A stretch of 64,000 nt of DNA from Combretum micranthum. Its lineage: Eukaryota > Streptophyta > Magnoliopsida > Myrtales > Combretaceae. The stretch covers positions 372,001 through 436,000 of the forward strand of contig JAMXBD010000204.1 of the NCBI GenBank assembly GCA_024138025.1, given 5' to 3'. A program made the position numbers and the translations under genes. The notes under the pieces were generated by a model. The model saw nothing but the letters and a program-made list of their open reading frames with translations. It had not been told where the DNA came from and made no database searches. This document shows, piece after piece, positions 13,278-25,019 of the stretch (the first letter of the stretch is position 1; each line of letters opens with the position of its first letter).

Positions 13278-13530
13278 TGTAAGAAAAAATGGCAAAAGTT
13301 AGATGAATTTTGACATTGCAAGCGAAGAGTATGAACAAGGTGCTAATTTTTTTGTTACATACTTGCACAAAGTATGGTTTACATGCAAGAATAAGTTATC
13401 CATGTAAGAAATGCCTAAACAACATTTCACAAACAATGAATATAATTAGAGCACACTTGCTCGTAGATGGGATAGACGTAACTTACTAGTGTTAGGTACA
13501 TCATGGTGGGGAGCCAATATTGAGTTACTT
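13278..13530 (+). pseudogene. Relic of a CACTA transposase-associated domain
   Basis: Piecewise translation on the plus strand gives ASEEYEQGANFF, then YPCKKCLNN, then IIRAHLLVDGID, then VHHGGEP. In order this is the N-terminal transposase-associated domain of plant En/Spm (CACTA) transposases: an E-Y-E-x-G stretch, a CPCxxC-type knuckle, HL-x-x-x-G, and a terminal HGE-like motif. Stops and frameshifts separate the pieces, so it is non-functional. It could belong to the element whose terminus is at 10407. The solo LTR inserted at 13687 follows it. Confidence 0.6.
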
Positions 13531-13686
13531 GCTAGACCTTGAGGTAGAGTTCATCATAAAGAATGTGAATTGAGACCCACTATCATGTCCCAAATGGTAC
13601 CCTAGATGTGGCAGCTCGCCACATATGGTATTAAAGCTTAAAAATGACTTTTTGAAGTCATGCGAAAGCTTTGACATCATATGTAA

Positions 13687-15414
13687 TGTTGGTCCCAAAT
13701 AATAATCAAGAAGGGAGATTGAATTGATTATTACAATTTTTTTTTTTATTTTAAAAATTATCCCCTTTCAAATTTGAAAAACGAGAACAATACATCAATA
13801 TAACAAATATGAAAATAAATTGCGTAAAATTAAAAGATAGAGAGAAGAAAATAAGGCAATAATTTACAGTGGTTCCGCCTTGTGCGTCGGTCCACTCTTC
13901 CGGCTCCAAGTCGAGGACCCCGTTATCCTACGGGTTTTGTTCCACTATATCCCATAAGAACAAATTACGAGCTTGTACAATTCTCTCTGCTCAATTCTCA
14001 CAGCTATCCTCTAGCTACAACCGATCTACAGAGTCTAAATTTGTAATTAAACTATCAACTAAGAAGGCAACAACAAGTTCCTTCTGTACAAAATAAAATA
14101 TCTAAAAGAAAGAAAGCTAAGAGATTAGCTTGCTATGATGTTTATGAAAAAAACTCGTTGAAATAAAACTTCTGGATTTTGTTCTGAGTTTGATTCTGTA
14201 TCTTTTTATAAAGGAGAACAATTTTTGTTTGCTGTGTGTAGATGATATATTTGATACTGATACTTTTTCTTGTCTTCCTCAGTTATACTACTCTTCGTCT
14301 AACGTTTTAGAAGATAAATATCAAATCCCAAAAATCTCAGTATATAATCTGTTGTGCTTTATCTTGATTTGAAATTTGAAGACTATCCCTTCCTTCCAAC
14401 GGTTAGTTGATAATAATATCCACCTTCTATTTGTCTTCGTGAGTCAAATTCCGAACATGATATGATCATAACAAATGGATAAGCTCTGCTTGATCTTCGT
14501 AGATTTTCAAATCTGATTGCATATCTCCCATTAAATCAAATCAGTTGTGAATAAGCTTTGAAAAAGGTTACGAATATTTTTCTTCCCGTCGTGATCGTAA
14601 TCTGTTTTAAATACACTTGGAATGAGGATAATGTCTGCTTGATTTTCGTGATTCATCATAATCTTGTTTGTTTCTACTTGAAAATCTTCATGACGATGTT
14701 CTGCTTAAAGATCTTTTGAAAACCCATTGCTAATATCTCGGACTCCATCATGATCTTCATTTGTTATCTTATTTGAAGATAACATTTTTCTTATTTTGAT
14801 TTTCTTAGTAATATTCATGTTTAAAAGATAGATAAATTCGTCCTTATAAAAGAAAAAGTATGTTAGAACTAATAGCTACTTATCTTGAAATAAATCCCGT
14901 AACTTCTGGTTTTGTCTCTAAAGAAAACATTTTTGTTGATGAGAGAAAAACTGAAAATCATTTAAATCCCCTAAGATATAATCCAACTTTAGTGGAACAA
15001 ATAAGTATATTACCAAAATATATTTATTATCTCAGAGCTAGGCCTTCAAAATCGTGATTGTACTGATCTAAAAAAAATTGTATGTTTTATTGGAGAAGAT
15101 GGACAGTAAATATTCCTAACCTAGAAATGCTTGTTCAAAGTTCTTGTAATGATTATATAAAAACTTCTACATTTCTGGAAAAAATCTTTATCCTTTAACA
15201 CGTTTTTGGAAGACATTTTGTATTTCTCTTGTTACTTAAAAAATGTCTTTGTATCAAGCATCAAAAGCATCTTTCATATCAAATTATATAACTCACTTAA
15301 CTGCTCATAAATATTCTGAAGGTTCTATGAAAGGTTCTGTGAACTCTGCACACTAAATAATTATTTTTTTTAATATTTTGTTATCATCAAAACTTTAGAT
15401 AAAGAGAATCAACA
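13687..15414 (+). mobile_element. Solo LTR (1,728 bp) with perfect 5-bp target-site duplication, copy 1
   Basis: The element begins tgttggtccc and ends gagaatcaaca, the TG...CA form of an LTR. It is flanked by the perfect 5-bp direct repeat tgtaa (13682-13686 and 15415-15419). Inside are family hallmarks: an early gggagattgaattgattatt stretch, the 'cagtggttccgccttgtgcg...tccactcttccggctcc...tgttccactatatccc' block (13869-13960), and near the 3' end 'ttgttatcatcaaaac'. No internal retroelement sequence adjoins it, so it is a solo LTR left by LTR-LTR recombination. The open frames inside, such as 13869-14096 and 14860-15057, have no protein support. Confidence 0.9.
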
Positions 15415-16184
15415 TGTAAGGCGTCCATCATAGCAATAGGAAACGCCAATGGGATGTGTGGTTCAAGAGAGTAAATATAACATGCAAGAATCTATATAAA
15501 CATTTATCTTCAAAATCATAGGAATATGGTCTTTACATCATTTTACGGACATTCCTCGATAAATCTTTAAGAATCAAAATATAGTCTAAGTCTTACATAT
15601 AACAACGGCTATAATAAAAAAGACTTTAAAGAAAATCTACTCTAAAGTCTTCAAATTGATTTCCCTCCAAAGCTTCCCATAAGCATAATCTTACCTAGAT
15701 ATAAGGTGACCTTAGGTATAGGAGATACAGGTCTTGTGTCAAAACAAACCTATTGGGGTGTAAGCTCAACTAGTTTAGTGAGAATATTCCCGATTCATCG
15801 TACTCATAACATAGAAAAGAAAATAAAACAAGTTACATTTATACAAGCATATGAAATGCATCAAACATGTAAGTAAGCAATACATATGATCAACCAGAAA
15901 TCATATGTTTGAATGGAATTATGTCTTCTATTCGGGATTAGGTGTACGGGGTGGTTGAACAAAACTTCTTTAAAGACAAAAAAGAGACATCATTTTTACC
16001 AAAAATTTTAACTTTGTGGTCCTAACTATAAAACTTCACCATAACAACTAGGAGTTTTGAAAACGCTCCCTAATTAATAAGGATTTTGAAAACTTTTGTG
16101 CCCTATTGAGCATGGATTTTATTCTCCTTAGTAGCCAAAGGTTTTGAAAACTTTGCATACCAATGTTTGGGGATGAAAAGACAT
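15415..16184. other. Non-coding, no gene seen
   Basis: No recognisable protein, repeat boundary or RNA. The last 120 bp (about 16060-16184) contains early, highly diverged versions of the adjacent minisatellite (aaggttttgaaaactttg). Confidence 0.45.
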
Positions 16185-16535
16185 TGTACCCCGAAGGGAT
16201 AAAAAAGGAAATCACGTGCCCTAAAGGGATAAAACAAATTTTGTCTCCTAAATGGATAAAAATGATTTTGTGCCTCGAAGGGATAAGGAAATTTTGCATC
16301 CCGAATGGATAAAAAGATTTATGTGCCCTAAAAGGATTAAAGACTATGCACTCTGGAGGGATAAAGAGATTTTGCGACTGAGGGGATAAAAATATGTCCC
16401 TCGAAAGGATAAAAGAGATTTTACACCCCGAAAGGGACAAAAGAGATTTTGCATTCCGAAGGGATAAAAACTATGCACCCCAAAGGGATAAAAGACTATG
16501 CGCCCCAAATGGATAAAGAAATTTTGCGCCCTATC
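16185..16535. repeat. Minisatellite of about 26 bp, 13 units
   Basis: A motif close to gggataaaagagattttgc followed by RCCCCGAA recurs 13 times, with anchors gggata or a variant near 16194, 16220, 16250, 16278, 16303, 16332, 16357, 16381, 16403, 16429, 16458, 16482 and 16507. Spacing varies from about 22 to 30 bp. Units differ by substitutions and small indels, so the array is old. A minus-strand open frame (16048-16440) crosses it but is only a by-product of the periodicity. Confidence 0.85.
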
Positions 16536-17084
16536 AAACGAGGATGGAAAAACTTTACTAGGGATAAAAGATAACGTAGTTTAAAATGACCTTTTTTTTT
16601 TAAATCAAATTCAATAATTCATCTCCTCAACCCAAAGTAATGCTACTTGACTCAAATCATTTCCAATCTAAGGTGAATAGCTTCTCAAATTGAAGCATTA
16701 TAAAAAATTATTATCTGGAATTTGAGTAATTTTTCAGTTTTAAACATAAATTTTAAATTTCATAGATATCATAGTTAATCTAACTTTTGTTTTGTAAATT
16801 TAATATCTCATGTGCATTTGTATGCTTTTACCTAATGACTGATTACCGCATTATTATTTTTATTTAAATAATAGAGATTGTAAAGTTAGCACACAAAGCT
16901 TTAGTTTGGTATAAAAAGTACATTTTTCCCCCACATCATCGGATTTCCTTAGTTTGAGAAAGAGAAGGTAGAGCTTCCTTGGGTCGACATATATTCAACT
17001 AGGAAAAGAAGCAATAGCTAGTGATCTGTGTTGGCTAGTGGGATAAGAATCTACCTTAAACTTTTGGAAGAATTCATAGATTAC
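16536..17084. other. Non-coding, no gene seen
   Basis: AT-rich sequence between the minisatellite and a weak LINE-like relic. Nothing recognisable. Confidence 0.4.
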
Positions 17085-17335
17085 TAGTTATCATGGTCAT
17101 AAGCTGGATGGCAAGTCTATACTTTTCAATTTAGCAGATCTCCAAGCTTATGATGTTATTGAGTCTAATGTTGAGTTACTATAAACCAAGGATGAAGTGA
17201 GTGATATTCATCGCATTCCAGTTCCTTTACATGAAAGAGGAGATCAAATAGTGTTGTTGGCTAATTGATTTGGCAGGTATAAAGTAAGAACTTCCTACAT
17301 AAGATTCTAGAGAGAGATTTTGTGAATATCTCAAG
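17085..17335 (+). pseudogene. Possible LINE reverse-transcriptase C-terminal relic (zf-RVT region)
   Basis: The plus-strand reading around 17195-17315 gives DEVSDIHRIPVPLHERGDQ followed, after a stop, by FGRYKVRTSY. This fits the plant LINE pattern '..I..IPl.....D...W....G.ysVkSaY' seen just before the C-terminal zinc-binding domain of non-LTR retrotransposons. A stop codon interrupts it and there is no conserved cysteine cluster afterwards. Assignment is tentative. Confidence 0.35.
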
Positions 17336-17624
17336 TAATGCTACAACTAATCAGAATTTGTTTTGAGGAAGATGTTGTCATAGTCTATATATACTTTTTG
17401 CACAAAAAGAGATACTTCCAAGCATCTGTCAATGAACTGTCACTAGACGGAAGCATAATCGAGAATGCAAGCATCCAACTTCTAGTCGAGTGATGCAAGT
17501 AGTGATTTGTGATTTCCAAGACATTTGTGAGGTGCAATCTAAAGCCAAAGTTGAAGCAACTGCACCGGGTCAATCCAATTGTCATGCTCCAATTCTAAAT
17601 CTAAGAGCATCCAGTCCCCGCCAC

Positions 17625-19940
17625 ATGTAATCCTGAAGTATTACATGTAAGGCTATCTATAGAAGCAATGCATATAATGATTGTTTGCTTAGACCTGCTA
17701 TAAAAGCATTTACAAAAAATACCCATTAAGAGTTGAATTACATATACTATTACATAGGTTTGTTGTTTCAAAACATAACAAATACGTAGTACATATATTA
17801 CAAACAAAGGCTTATGACTAATCTTTAACAAAAAAGATTACTTACAAGTTTGAAAAGTCTTTTAACTAAGGTTACATCATCCATGAAAACATCTTTTCTA
17901 TTCTATTACAAAAACAACATCGCCAAAGTCATAGTTCTTAGCCATCCCACTCATTTAGAAATTCCTCAAAGTTAGTTTCATAACCTAACTAATCATAAAA
18001 TTCGCGTCATCAACACCTGAAATAGAAAAATGTGAGCGAAAGCCTAGTACATAAGTAACACAGACAAATACAAAGTGACAAACATTTATAATCTAATGTA
18101 ATGTGACAACCATCAAGTTATTAACCATTAATTAAGTTTGCCAATCAACATAGGAGTATTCAAACTCCAGAGATAAGCCATTAGGAAACTGAGAGGCTTA
18201 AGTAACAACAGCTGCTTAGGGGGTTGATATAGGAAGCTTGAATATCTATACCTAGGATTCACAATCGTTTCTCATATACTTAACTTAATTCATAATATCA
18301 CTTAGTTTAACTGATCTCATAAACATGAACTAAATCATATTACTTCTTCGTAAGGATAAGTAAACATTATATTGATACTATTCCTCCTATCGACTATCCG
18401 CTGAGCTACTTACAAATTGTCATTCATCATGACAATGGGGTAGCCTAGACACCTGACTACCATGTTAGCATCATCGAATAGGGTTGTCGCTCTTCGGACC
18501 GGATTAATTGGCATATGCATAAACAATTCAAATACTTTTAATTCATATTTTTTTTAAGTTGATTTAGGTATGCCTATCCTATTAATAAACAATCAAGCTA
18601 CTGCATACCTGAAAGAACTGATATATCTAGGAAGGGGTCTATAGGCAAATACAACTAAGTAAGGGGATCTGTTAAAAGGAAATTATCTCACATAAAGATT
18701 TAACGTTAAATGATAATTAGATATTAAGTCCTTAATTAATTATTAAACTTAAATAACGTTTCATATTATTACATAACTTAATATTCATACATATCCACAT
18801 ATGTTATACATATATAATACATTCTTTAATTATTATTATTATTATTATTATTATATTATTATTATTATTATTTATAAACATGATAGAGGAACAGATCATG
18901 GTCATATTAGACATTGTGACCGCTATCACGAGCACCATCACGGTTGTGCTTGGGGGGGAGGGGGAACGTGATCCAAGGTGATCACGTCCCTTGCAACTGC
19001 CGTGATCAGGCCGTGATGTTACAAGGTTTCATGTCCATAAGAGATCATGGGTGTGAAAACTCCATGAAGAACAGGGGGATCCTCCAACTTTTTATAGTTC
19101 AAAAATTGTTTTCATTGCTTGTTATTATGATCTAGTATCAAGCATAACACTTGAAATTCAACTTATAAACTTAATATTAAGTCTTAAAAGGTCCATATAA
19201 ACTCACTACTTCATATATGTACCGACAAACAACGAATCTTGCAATATCAACATTAACCTCGCCATTTTCACTACTAATACAACATATATATATATATATA
19301 TATATATAAAATACTAATCACCTATTCAATAAAACAATCACAAAAAACTACTTAACTCTACACCTACAAGCTCTAATGACCAATCTATTTCATCAAATCA
19401 ATCTTCAAATCCCTAAAGAACCAATTGAGCAAAATTTATATTCATGGAAGAAACAAATAAACCAAAGCTTAGAAGAAGTAATGACACCTACCTCAATTGG
19501 CTTTAAATTGTGGATGAAACTAGAAGGGAATCTTGATGAGTTTTGAAAACAAATTTTGTTCAAAATGATGGAAAATTGGTGCTTGAAAATAGCACCGTTT
19601 TTATGATCTTTTTACAAAAGTTTAGTTGATAATTATCTAAAAAAATTTGCCTTTGATTTTTGAGGCATTAAGAAGATTAGAGAAGTTTTCCATGGGCTTG
19701 GGCTTTGACAAAAAGAAAATGGGTTTTAATTGCATTAAAAGAAAATTTTGGGCTTGGATTCAAATTGCATCAAAATTTGGGCTTCTTCTTAAAACAGTAT
19801 GCATTGCAATACATATGTTAAATTATGCTAATGCAGTCAATTTTATTAACTAAACATTTACAACTAAATTCATATATCAATTAATCAATATATATACAAA
19901 AACAATTTAACTAATCATGGGAGGTTAGGATATTTCACCA
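17625..19940 (-). mobile_element. Probable Gypsy-type LTR remnant
   Basis: Shares ordered landmarks with the 4.25-5.96 kb region: gtgagcgaaagcctagta at about 18033, then 'tcacgagcaccatcacggt...cgtgatcagg' at 18915-19020, and 'gacacctacctcaattgg' at about 19485. The right edge (ttaggatatttca, about 19927-19940) and left edge (tgtaatcctg, about 17625) could be degraded TG...CA ends read on the minus strand, but no convincing target-site duplication flanks them. The block also holds an (ATT)n microsatellite and a (TA)n tract (about 19284-19309). No coding region is recognised. Confidence 0.4.
18826..18873. repeat. (TTA)n microsatellite
   Basis: About 15 consecutive tta/att triplets, with one phase break near 18851. 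Confidence 0.9.
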
Positions 19941-19949
19941 ATAGCACAG

Positions 19950-20830
19950 CTCCTGTCTTCGCTAAATTGAAGGACATCAACATCCTCCAACAGAGTGCGC
20001 TGAAATGCATAATTCCACTGATATAGCAAGTAAGGTCTCGGATCCTAGTCAAATTAGGCATCAGAACATGCTTCAATTAGTGAGTAGAGAGGTGAACCAG
20101 CAGTAATGGAAAGTTCTACTGCATCAGGTGCTACAAATCACATCCCTCTTCTGGTTGCAGCAACTTCTGCTTGGTCGCCACCTGTAGCTTCTTATGTTAA
20201 AATTAGTTGTGATCATAAGACCAGTAACGACAGAATTGGAAATGTCTTGCAGACATTGTTATGTTATAAATTCGCTATCATCTTTTCAAAAGATCCCTTT
20301 TTGAACAAAGTGTGGATCAGAACAGATGCTGTCTTTTGGATTCTCCACCAATTCAGCCAAAGTAACATGTGATTGGGCACCAAGTAGCGATGGACTCTCA
20401 CGATTTTCTCAAATTGTGGAGGGAATTATCAGAGGAGTATATTCTGGAAATGCCAGGGGTATCAGGTAGCAATGGACTCTCGCGATATTCTCAAGTTATA
20501 TTGGTCGGACATAGCGGACATTTGCATGTGGAAGGGCACCAGGAGAATTAATTTACTTACAGCATACGTGAAAAATGGGGCTAATGAATTTGAGCTTGCC
20601 ATTTGTGTTCCTTTGTTTGAATTGCAAATCTTTGGCTTAGTTAGTATTCTGAAGACTATAGGCCGTTCCATAAGATCTTGACTTCTAAATTCTAATCACA
20701 GCCAGGAATTTGATCCATATATGATAGTAGCTGCTTCAGTAAAAAGCATCAATTGCAAGGGTATCATGAAATTCCCCTAGTTTAGTGTGAAAGTCTTTAG
20801 TAAAGCCAACAGTAATTTCTTAATGGCCAT
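19950..20830 (+). pseudogene. Decayed 3' part of a CRWN-like gene (block B)
   Basis: 20240-20410 aligns with 32440-32600: gtggatcagaacagatgctg against gtggaccagaggagagagag, then ccaattcagccaaagtaac against ccaattaagccagagtaac, then gggcaccaagtagcgatgga against gggcaccaagtggcaatgga. 20580-20810 aligns with 33390-33590. The open frame at 20106-20372 (88 codons) crosses the first block but in a different frame from the 32-kb copy, so it is probably not a real protein. The unit gcaatggactctcgcgat is itself partly duplicated (20387 and 20470). No full CRWN exon is intact. Confidence 0.55.
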
Positions 20831-21589
20831 TCCTTTTTATTTTATTCCCCTTTTTGTCCTTAGCAATGTTTGACGTTATGCTTGAATTTGTCGTGCCATC
20901 TTGTGTTTACCATCTCGTTTGATTATGATCTTCTGTGGAATAATCAATATTCAACATGAATTCAGTTCAATTTATTATATTTATTTCATACGAACCTTTA
21001 ATTATATTTTTTTAAAACAAAAGGCAATTGTTTGGGCCATATATAAGATCCAAATTAACATGTGCTAAAGGGTCAATGGACTTCAAAAATATCACACAAG
21101 CACCAACAGCCATTTTGCTAAATCGGCTCATGTTTTCTTTTATATATACATGTATATATATATAATTATATATGTTATAAATGGTAGGTACATGTAAATA
21201 TATGTATGTGTGTTATAATAATGCTATAAGTTATATACATCATAATATAGTACATATGCTGTTCATGTATTATATTATGATCTATATTATGTGTATATAT
21301 ATACATATATATAACTTATGTCGCCATTTATCAATATATAATATATTTCATCATGCACGGTAGATAAATGGATAATATTTTTTCAAAATATGATTTTGTT
21401 TGTGTATATATCTTGATGAGATTTTGGCATATATAGTACTTAAAGGTTGCACCATATATATAACATGATATGCTGATGTGTTGTTGTTGTTGTTTTTTTT
21501 ATTTTTATTTTTATTTTTTATTTTTTAATGTGGGCTCATTCAAATCCCTCTAAATTTTGTACACCTACTAAATCTTATGCCTAAGAACA
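20831..21589. other. Intergenic; AT-rich, partly paralogous to 34.8-35.1 kb
   Basis: 20920-20985 (tgtggaataatcaatattca...gaattcagttcaa) matches 35013-35055 (tgtggaataattaatatacg...gattcaattcaa), so the block-B duplication extended beyond the CRWN tail. 21140-21480 is TA-rich simple sequence. No gene. Confidence 0.5.
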
Positions 21590-21730
21590 ACGATAGATAT
21601 CTTTAAGGAGAAAAGAAAAATTACTTCCCAAACAACAATCAAGGAGCAGTTGATGAGCTTGAGATTCAAATCTCAAAGCCAAGTCATCTACCAGTCTTCC
21701 CTTGGGACAAATTCAGCTGAAATGCAAGTG
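21590..21730 (+). pseudogene. TNL exon-1 relic (linker between signal anchor and TIR)
   Basis: About 125 bp aligns with TNL1 37895-38035. For example gttgatgagcttgagattca and aatctcaaagccaagtcatc here correspond to gtcgatgagatcgagaatca and aatctcagaaccaagtccat there, followed in both by ctcttcccttggg-like sequence. Read in the same frame it gives AVDELEIQISKPSHLPVFPW against AVDEIENQISEPSPSPTLPL in TNL1. Similarity stops where the TIR domain would begin. This is a truncated third TNL copy and has no function by itself. Confidence 0.75.
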
Positions 21731-22814
21731 GAAAAGGTTGATTATGTGGAAGGGTTTTTTAGAAGAGATAAGGTGTTTTTATGGGTTAAGCTTAGGTGAT
21801 GGGTTGGGTAATTAAATTTGAAGCTTTAGGAATCATAGTTATTTTTTTTTTTTTTTTTTTTTTTTTTTGGGTGGAAGAGGAATCATAGTTAAGTAGTAGA
21901 AATTAGAATAGGTATTTAGCTAGATTTGACGTGAAAATTTAATTTAGCTAACTGGTTTTTTAAATTAGGTGTTTGGTTAAAAATTTAGTGGGTTGAGAAT
22001 TTGAATATTGAATTTTTGGATAATTGGCTAAATTACGAGATTTAGCAAGTTGGATAATTTAATTTTAGAAATATTTGGCTTGGTTTTATATTTGATTTTG
22101 AATTGAGTAATTTGGTGATTGGGGTGAAAAATTTGATAAGGTTGAATTTTCAATTTCAACTAAAATCATTTACTAATTCAATTATGCTAAATTACTTAAC
22201 TATACATTACAGTTTTTTTTTTTTTTATTTTTATCTAAGTTCAATTATTAATCTAAGTTCAAATTTAGATTCAAAATTACCTATTCTATACTAATTAATT
22301 TCCTATTTCAATTGGACACATCATAGGGTTATTTTACATTTGGTTGGTTTTTAGAGTAGAGGATTATGAGAATACCCTAAATCCCTAACAATTAAAGTTT
22401 TCCTACCCTCTAAAACTTCTATAAGGGTTTTTAGGTGCAATTGTAGTACTTCAACAATCTCTCATTCTCATGGACTTCAATACTTTATCATTTAAGGTTT
22501 TCATAAATTCCTTTACATCTTTTTAAGTTTCTTTGAATCTTATATACCTCTATATAATACCTTTTATTTTCTTTTTCCAAGTAAGCTTGAAAAGATGCAA
22601 AATTTAAAAGATCAAAGGAAAAATTAGTGAAGGACATGCTATTTGGCTTCTTGGCAATGGAACAAAAAATTAAAAAATGAAAACAAAAAAGTTAAAGTAA
22701 CCTTACCTATTGCTAATAATCTCAAAAAGCGTGGTCCTTAAGTAGTAACTTGATTCAGGTAGCTTGATATAGAATGTGGTTGTGGATTTTTTTTCTTTTC
22801 ATTTTTTTTTTTGG
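21731..22814. other. Non-coding, with a 28-base poly-T tract
   Basis: A run of about 28 T lies at 21841-21869. 21890-22300 is an AT-rich stretch with many aattta/taattt motifs. No gene or element boundary could be supported. Confidence 0.45.
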
Positions 22815-23405
22815 ACAATGTCACAAATGGTATTTAAACTTTGGCAAAATATGCAATTAGGTACTTAAACTTTAAAATTGATCAATTTGGTAGGTAAAGT
22901 GAGACTAGACGAGACAAATTAAGATAGTTCATATGATATTAACTTTGAAGGCTACATCCAAATATTCCCTATCAACAACATGTGATTTTTCGATAGTATG
23001 CCGTTTTTAAAATCGTTTATGACACGTTAGTTTCCTTGTAAAAATTAAAATCGCATTTTCATATGTGATCTTGCATCATGATTTCTATTAAGTTATGTGT
23101 TACACTTAAAAAGAATAATGTCAAATGGTACATGAATTTTGACAAACTATGCAATTAGATATCTAAATTTTGAAATTGATTAATTTAATACATGAACTTT
23201 GAGATTAATCGATTTAGTACCTAAAAAACTTTGAAAACAATTAATTTAATATTTGAAAGAACTTGATAGAGGTATTGTCGGCGTGCATGAAATTTTTTTC
23301 AAATACTAAATTGATTAATTTCAAAGTTCAGGTATTAAATTGATTAGTTTTAAATTTCACTCACCTAATTGCATTTTGTTAAAGTTCATATATTTTCATA
23401 ACATC
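22815..23405. mobile_element. Nested or composite MITE-like element
   Basis: The arm at 22815-22890 (aatgtcacaaatggtattta ... gcaattaggtacttaaac) is repeated directly at about 23113-23190 (aatgtcaaatggtacatgaa ... gcaattagatatctaaat). It is matched in inverted orientation at 23330-23400 (cacctaattgcattttgtta). The inner pair (about 23113-23402) forms a short MITE, and the outer arm suggests a second copy. No target-site duplication was identified. Confidence 0.55.
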
Positions 23406-23627
23406 AACCCCACCTGAAAATAGACAATTATTTGTTGGATTTGTGTTTGACTTTTCATTTTTTTTTTTTTTTTTGCTAAAATCAAATAGAGCTCCATAAT
23501 CCTTTCTTATAACCATATAGAGATAACGTTCTTATTAGCTATTTTTTGCCCCATTTTGAAGGTAATTACAATAGACTTTAGCCATCATGTGGCTCTTTAC
23601 TATTTGCCATAAATCCCAAGCATATCT

Positions 23628-24366
23628 AGGGATGCAACCGAGCAGGTCATTATAGGGTATCCAGCCTACACGACCCACTAAAAACTTTAGAGGATTATGG
23701 AACAGGTTTAGGAAAAACTTTTACGATCCTATAGGGTCATAAGTTGGATTCGAGTCATGGTTTTGACTCTACAAGGTCGACCCGACCTCCTAAAATTATT
23801 ACAAATAAAATACAATTTCATAACATCAGAACTTGAATATATCTATTTTTTTTATTATTTTTATAGCTCTATGATTGTATAATTTATTTTTTTTGTCCAA
23901 TTAAGAGTGTCACGTTTTCTTATGATTATCAAGTGAAGGTAACATTCGTATTTATGTATCTATGTGAGTCATTAAGTAAAGTAAATTCTACTATGTTGTG
24001 TTACAAATTGATTACCATACATTGAAAAAACTCTTTTGTTAAGCTTACTGATTTTTTTTTTTTTATGTGGATCTTTGCTATTAAATGAAAAGAAATTGAA
24101 ATAAATAAGAAAAATGAAGAATATATCATGAAGACAAGTAGACAGATGTTAAAAAGAATGAAAAAGAGAAACAAAACAGTGTAAAGGTATAATGAAGTCA
24201 ATGGAGTGGGGGCGGGTCGAGACCATGACCCTATAGGGCCAAGTTTGGGTGTTGCACCTAAAATCTTATAAGGTCGTGGGTTGAATTTGGCATAATCCTA
24301 TAGAAAAATAGGGTGGATTCGGGGTTTATAAGACCCATCACAAACCAGCCCCGGTTGCAACCCTTG
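23628..24366. mobile_element. Non-autonomous DNA transposon (739 bp) with 9-bp target-site duplication
   Basis: The left end agggatgcaaccg pairs with the right end cggttgcaacccttg. Further in, gggtatccagcc and gggtggattc-type segments and 'tatagggtca/tgaccctata' motifs (about 23740 and 24218) add to the inverted symmetry. The element is flanked by a perfect 9-bp direct repeat, agcatatct (23619-23627 and 24367-24375). The length favours a Mutator-like duplication; an 8-bp hAT duplication plus one chance base is the alternative. There is no coding region. Confidence 0.8.
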
Positions 24367-24595
24367 AGCATATCTCCCCTTCTCTTGCATTAAAGACCAT
24401 AAGGCTATAAAATCCGGTTGAGGTAGTTGCTGTTGATTCTTTTTCTTTTTCATCCCTTTTTTTATATATATTTATGAGTGTATAAATGAAATAACACCAA
24501 ATGTGTGAAGCGGAGATGGTAAAATTTAATAATACTAAAATAGTACCCACTACATGTGAAGTAAGAATCAAGTATGCGAAATAAAAAAAAAGTTT

Positions 24596-24985
24596 TAATA
24601 AATTAATTGTTGAAATTTGAGTAACTTGTCTATTGTGTTTCATTATTTTGAAAATTAAGTAACTGCTTATTATGGGAGAGAAAAGTGGAGAAAAGAAGGA
24701 AAAGATGCGTTTAACAATACTAAAATCGGTTACTTAATATGGACAAAGTGGTCTAAAAAATGTATACTCAGGATTTTTTTAGTTGAATTAATGTGCCTTA
24801 ATATTAGTAATAGATTAATAATAGTAATAGAGTAATTGCGTACATGAAATAAAAAAAATAATAAATTAGTTGTTGAAAACTAAGTAACTTTACATATTAT
24901 TTTGAAAATTAAGTAACCAGTTATTGTAGGAGAGAAAGTAGAGAAAGAGGGGAAAGATGGTTTTATAATATTACAATCGATTTGA
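24596..24985. repeat. Direct duplication, offset about 263 bp
   Basis: 24601-24735 (aattaattgttgaaa...tattttgaaaattaagtaac...gggagagaaaagtggagaaa) recurs at 24864-24985 (aattagttgttgaaa...attttgaaaattaagtaacc...aggagagaaagtagagaaag). No coding. It may be two arms of an AT-rich element. Confidence 0.6.
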
Positions 24986-25019
24986 AAGGATCTTAAAAAA
25001 ATATATAGATGTGTTTAGG

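Noticed and set aside
16048..16440. 130-codon minus-strand open frame as a gene
   Set aside because: It runs across the minisatellite and its protein is just the translated repeat; there is no conserved family.
16185..16535. CRISPR-like array
   Set aside because: The repeats are contiguous and diverged with no unique spacers, and the sequence is a plant nuclear genome; it is a minisatellite.
17625..19940. Complete solo LTR with target-site duplication
   Set aside because: The candidate flanks (ccaca and ccaat) match at only three of five positions, so only an LTR-like remnant is claimed.
20106..20372. 88-codon open frame as an independent gene
   Set aside because: Its DNA overlaps a segment paralogous to the CRWN-like region at 32.4-32.6 kb, but in another frame, and it has no recognised domain.
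24338..24643. 101-codon minus-strand open frame
   Set aside because: It overlaps the end of the DNA transposon (23628-24366) and AT-rich flank; there is no recognisable protein.
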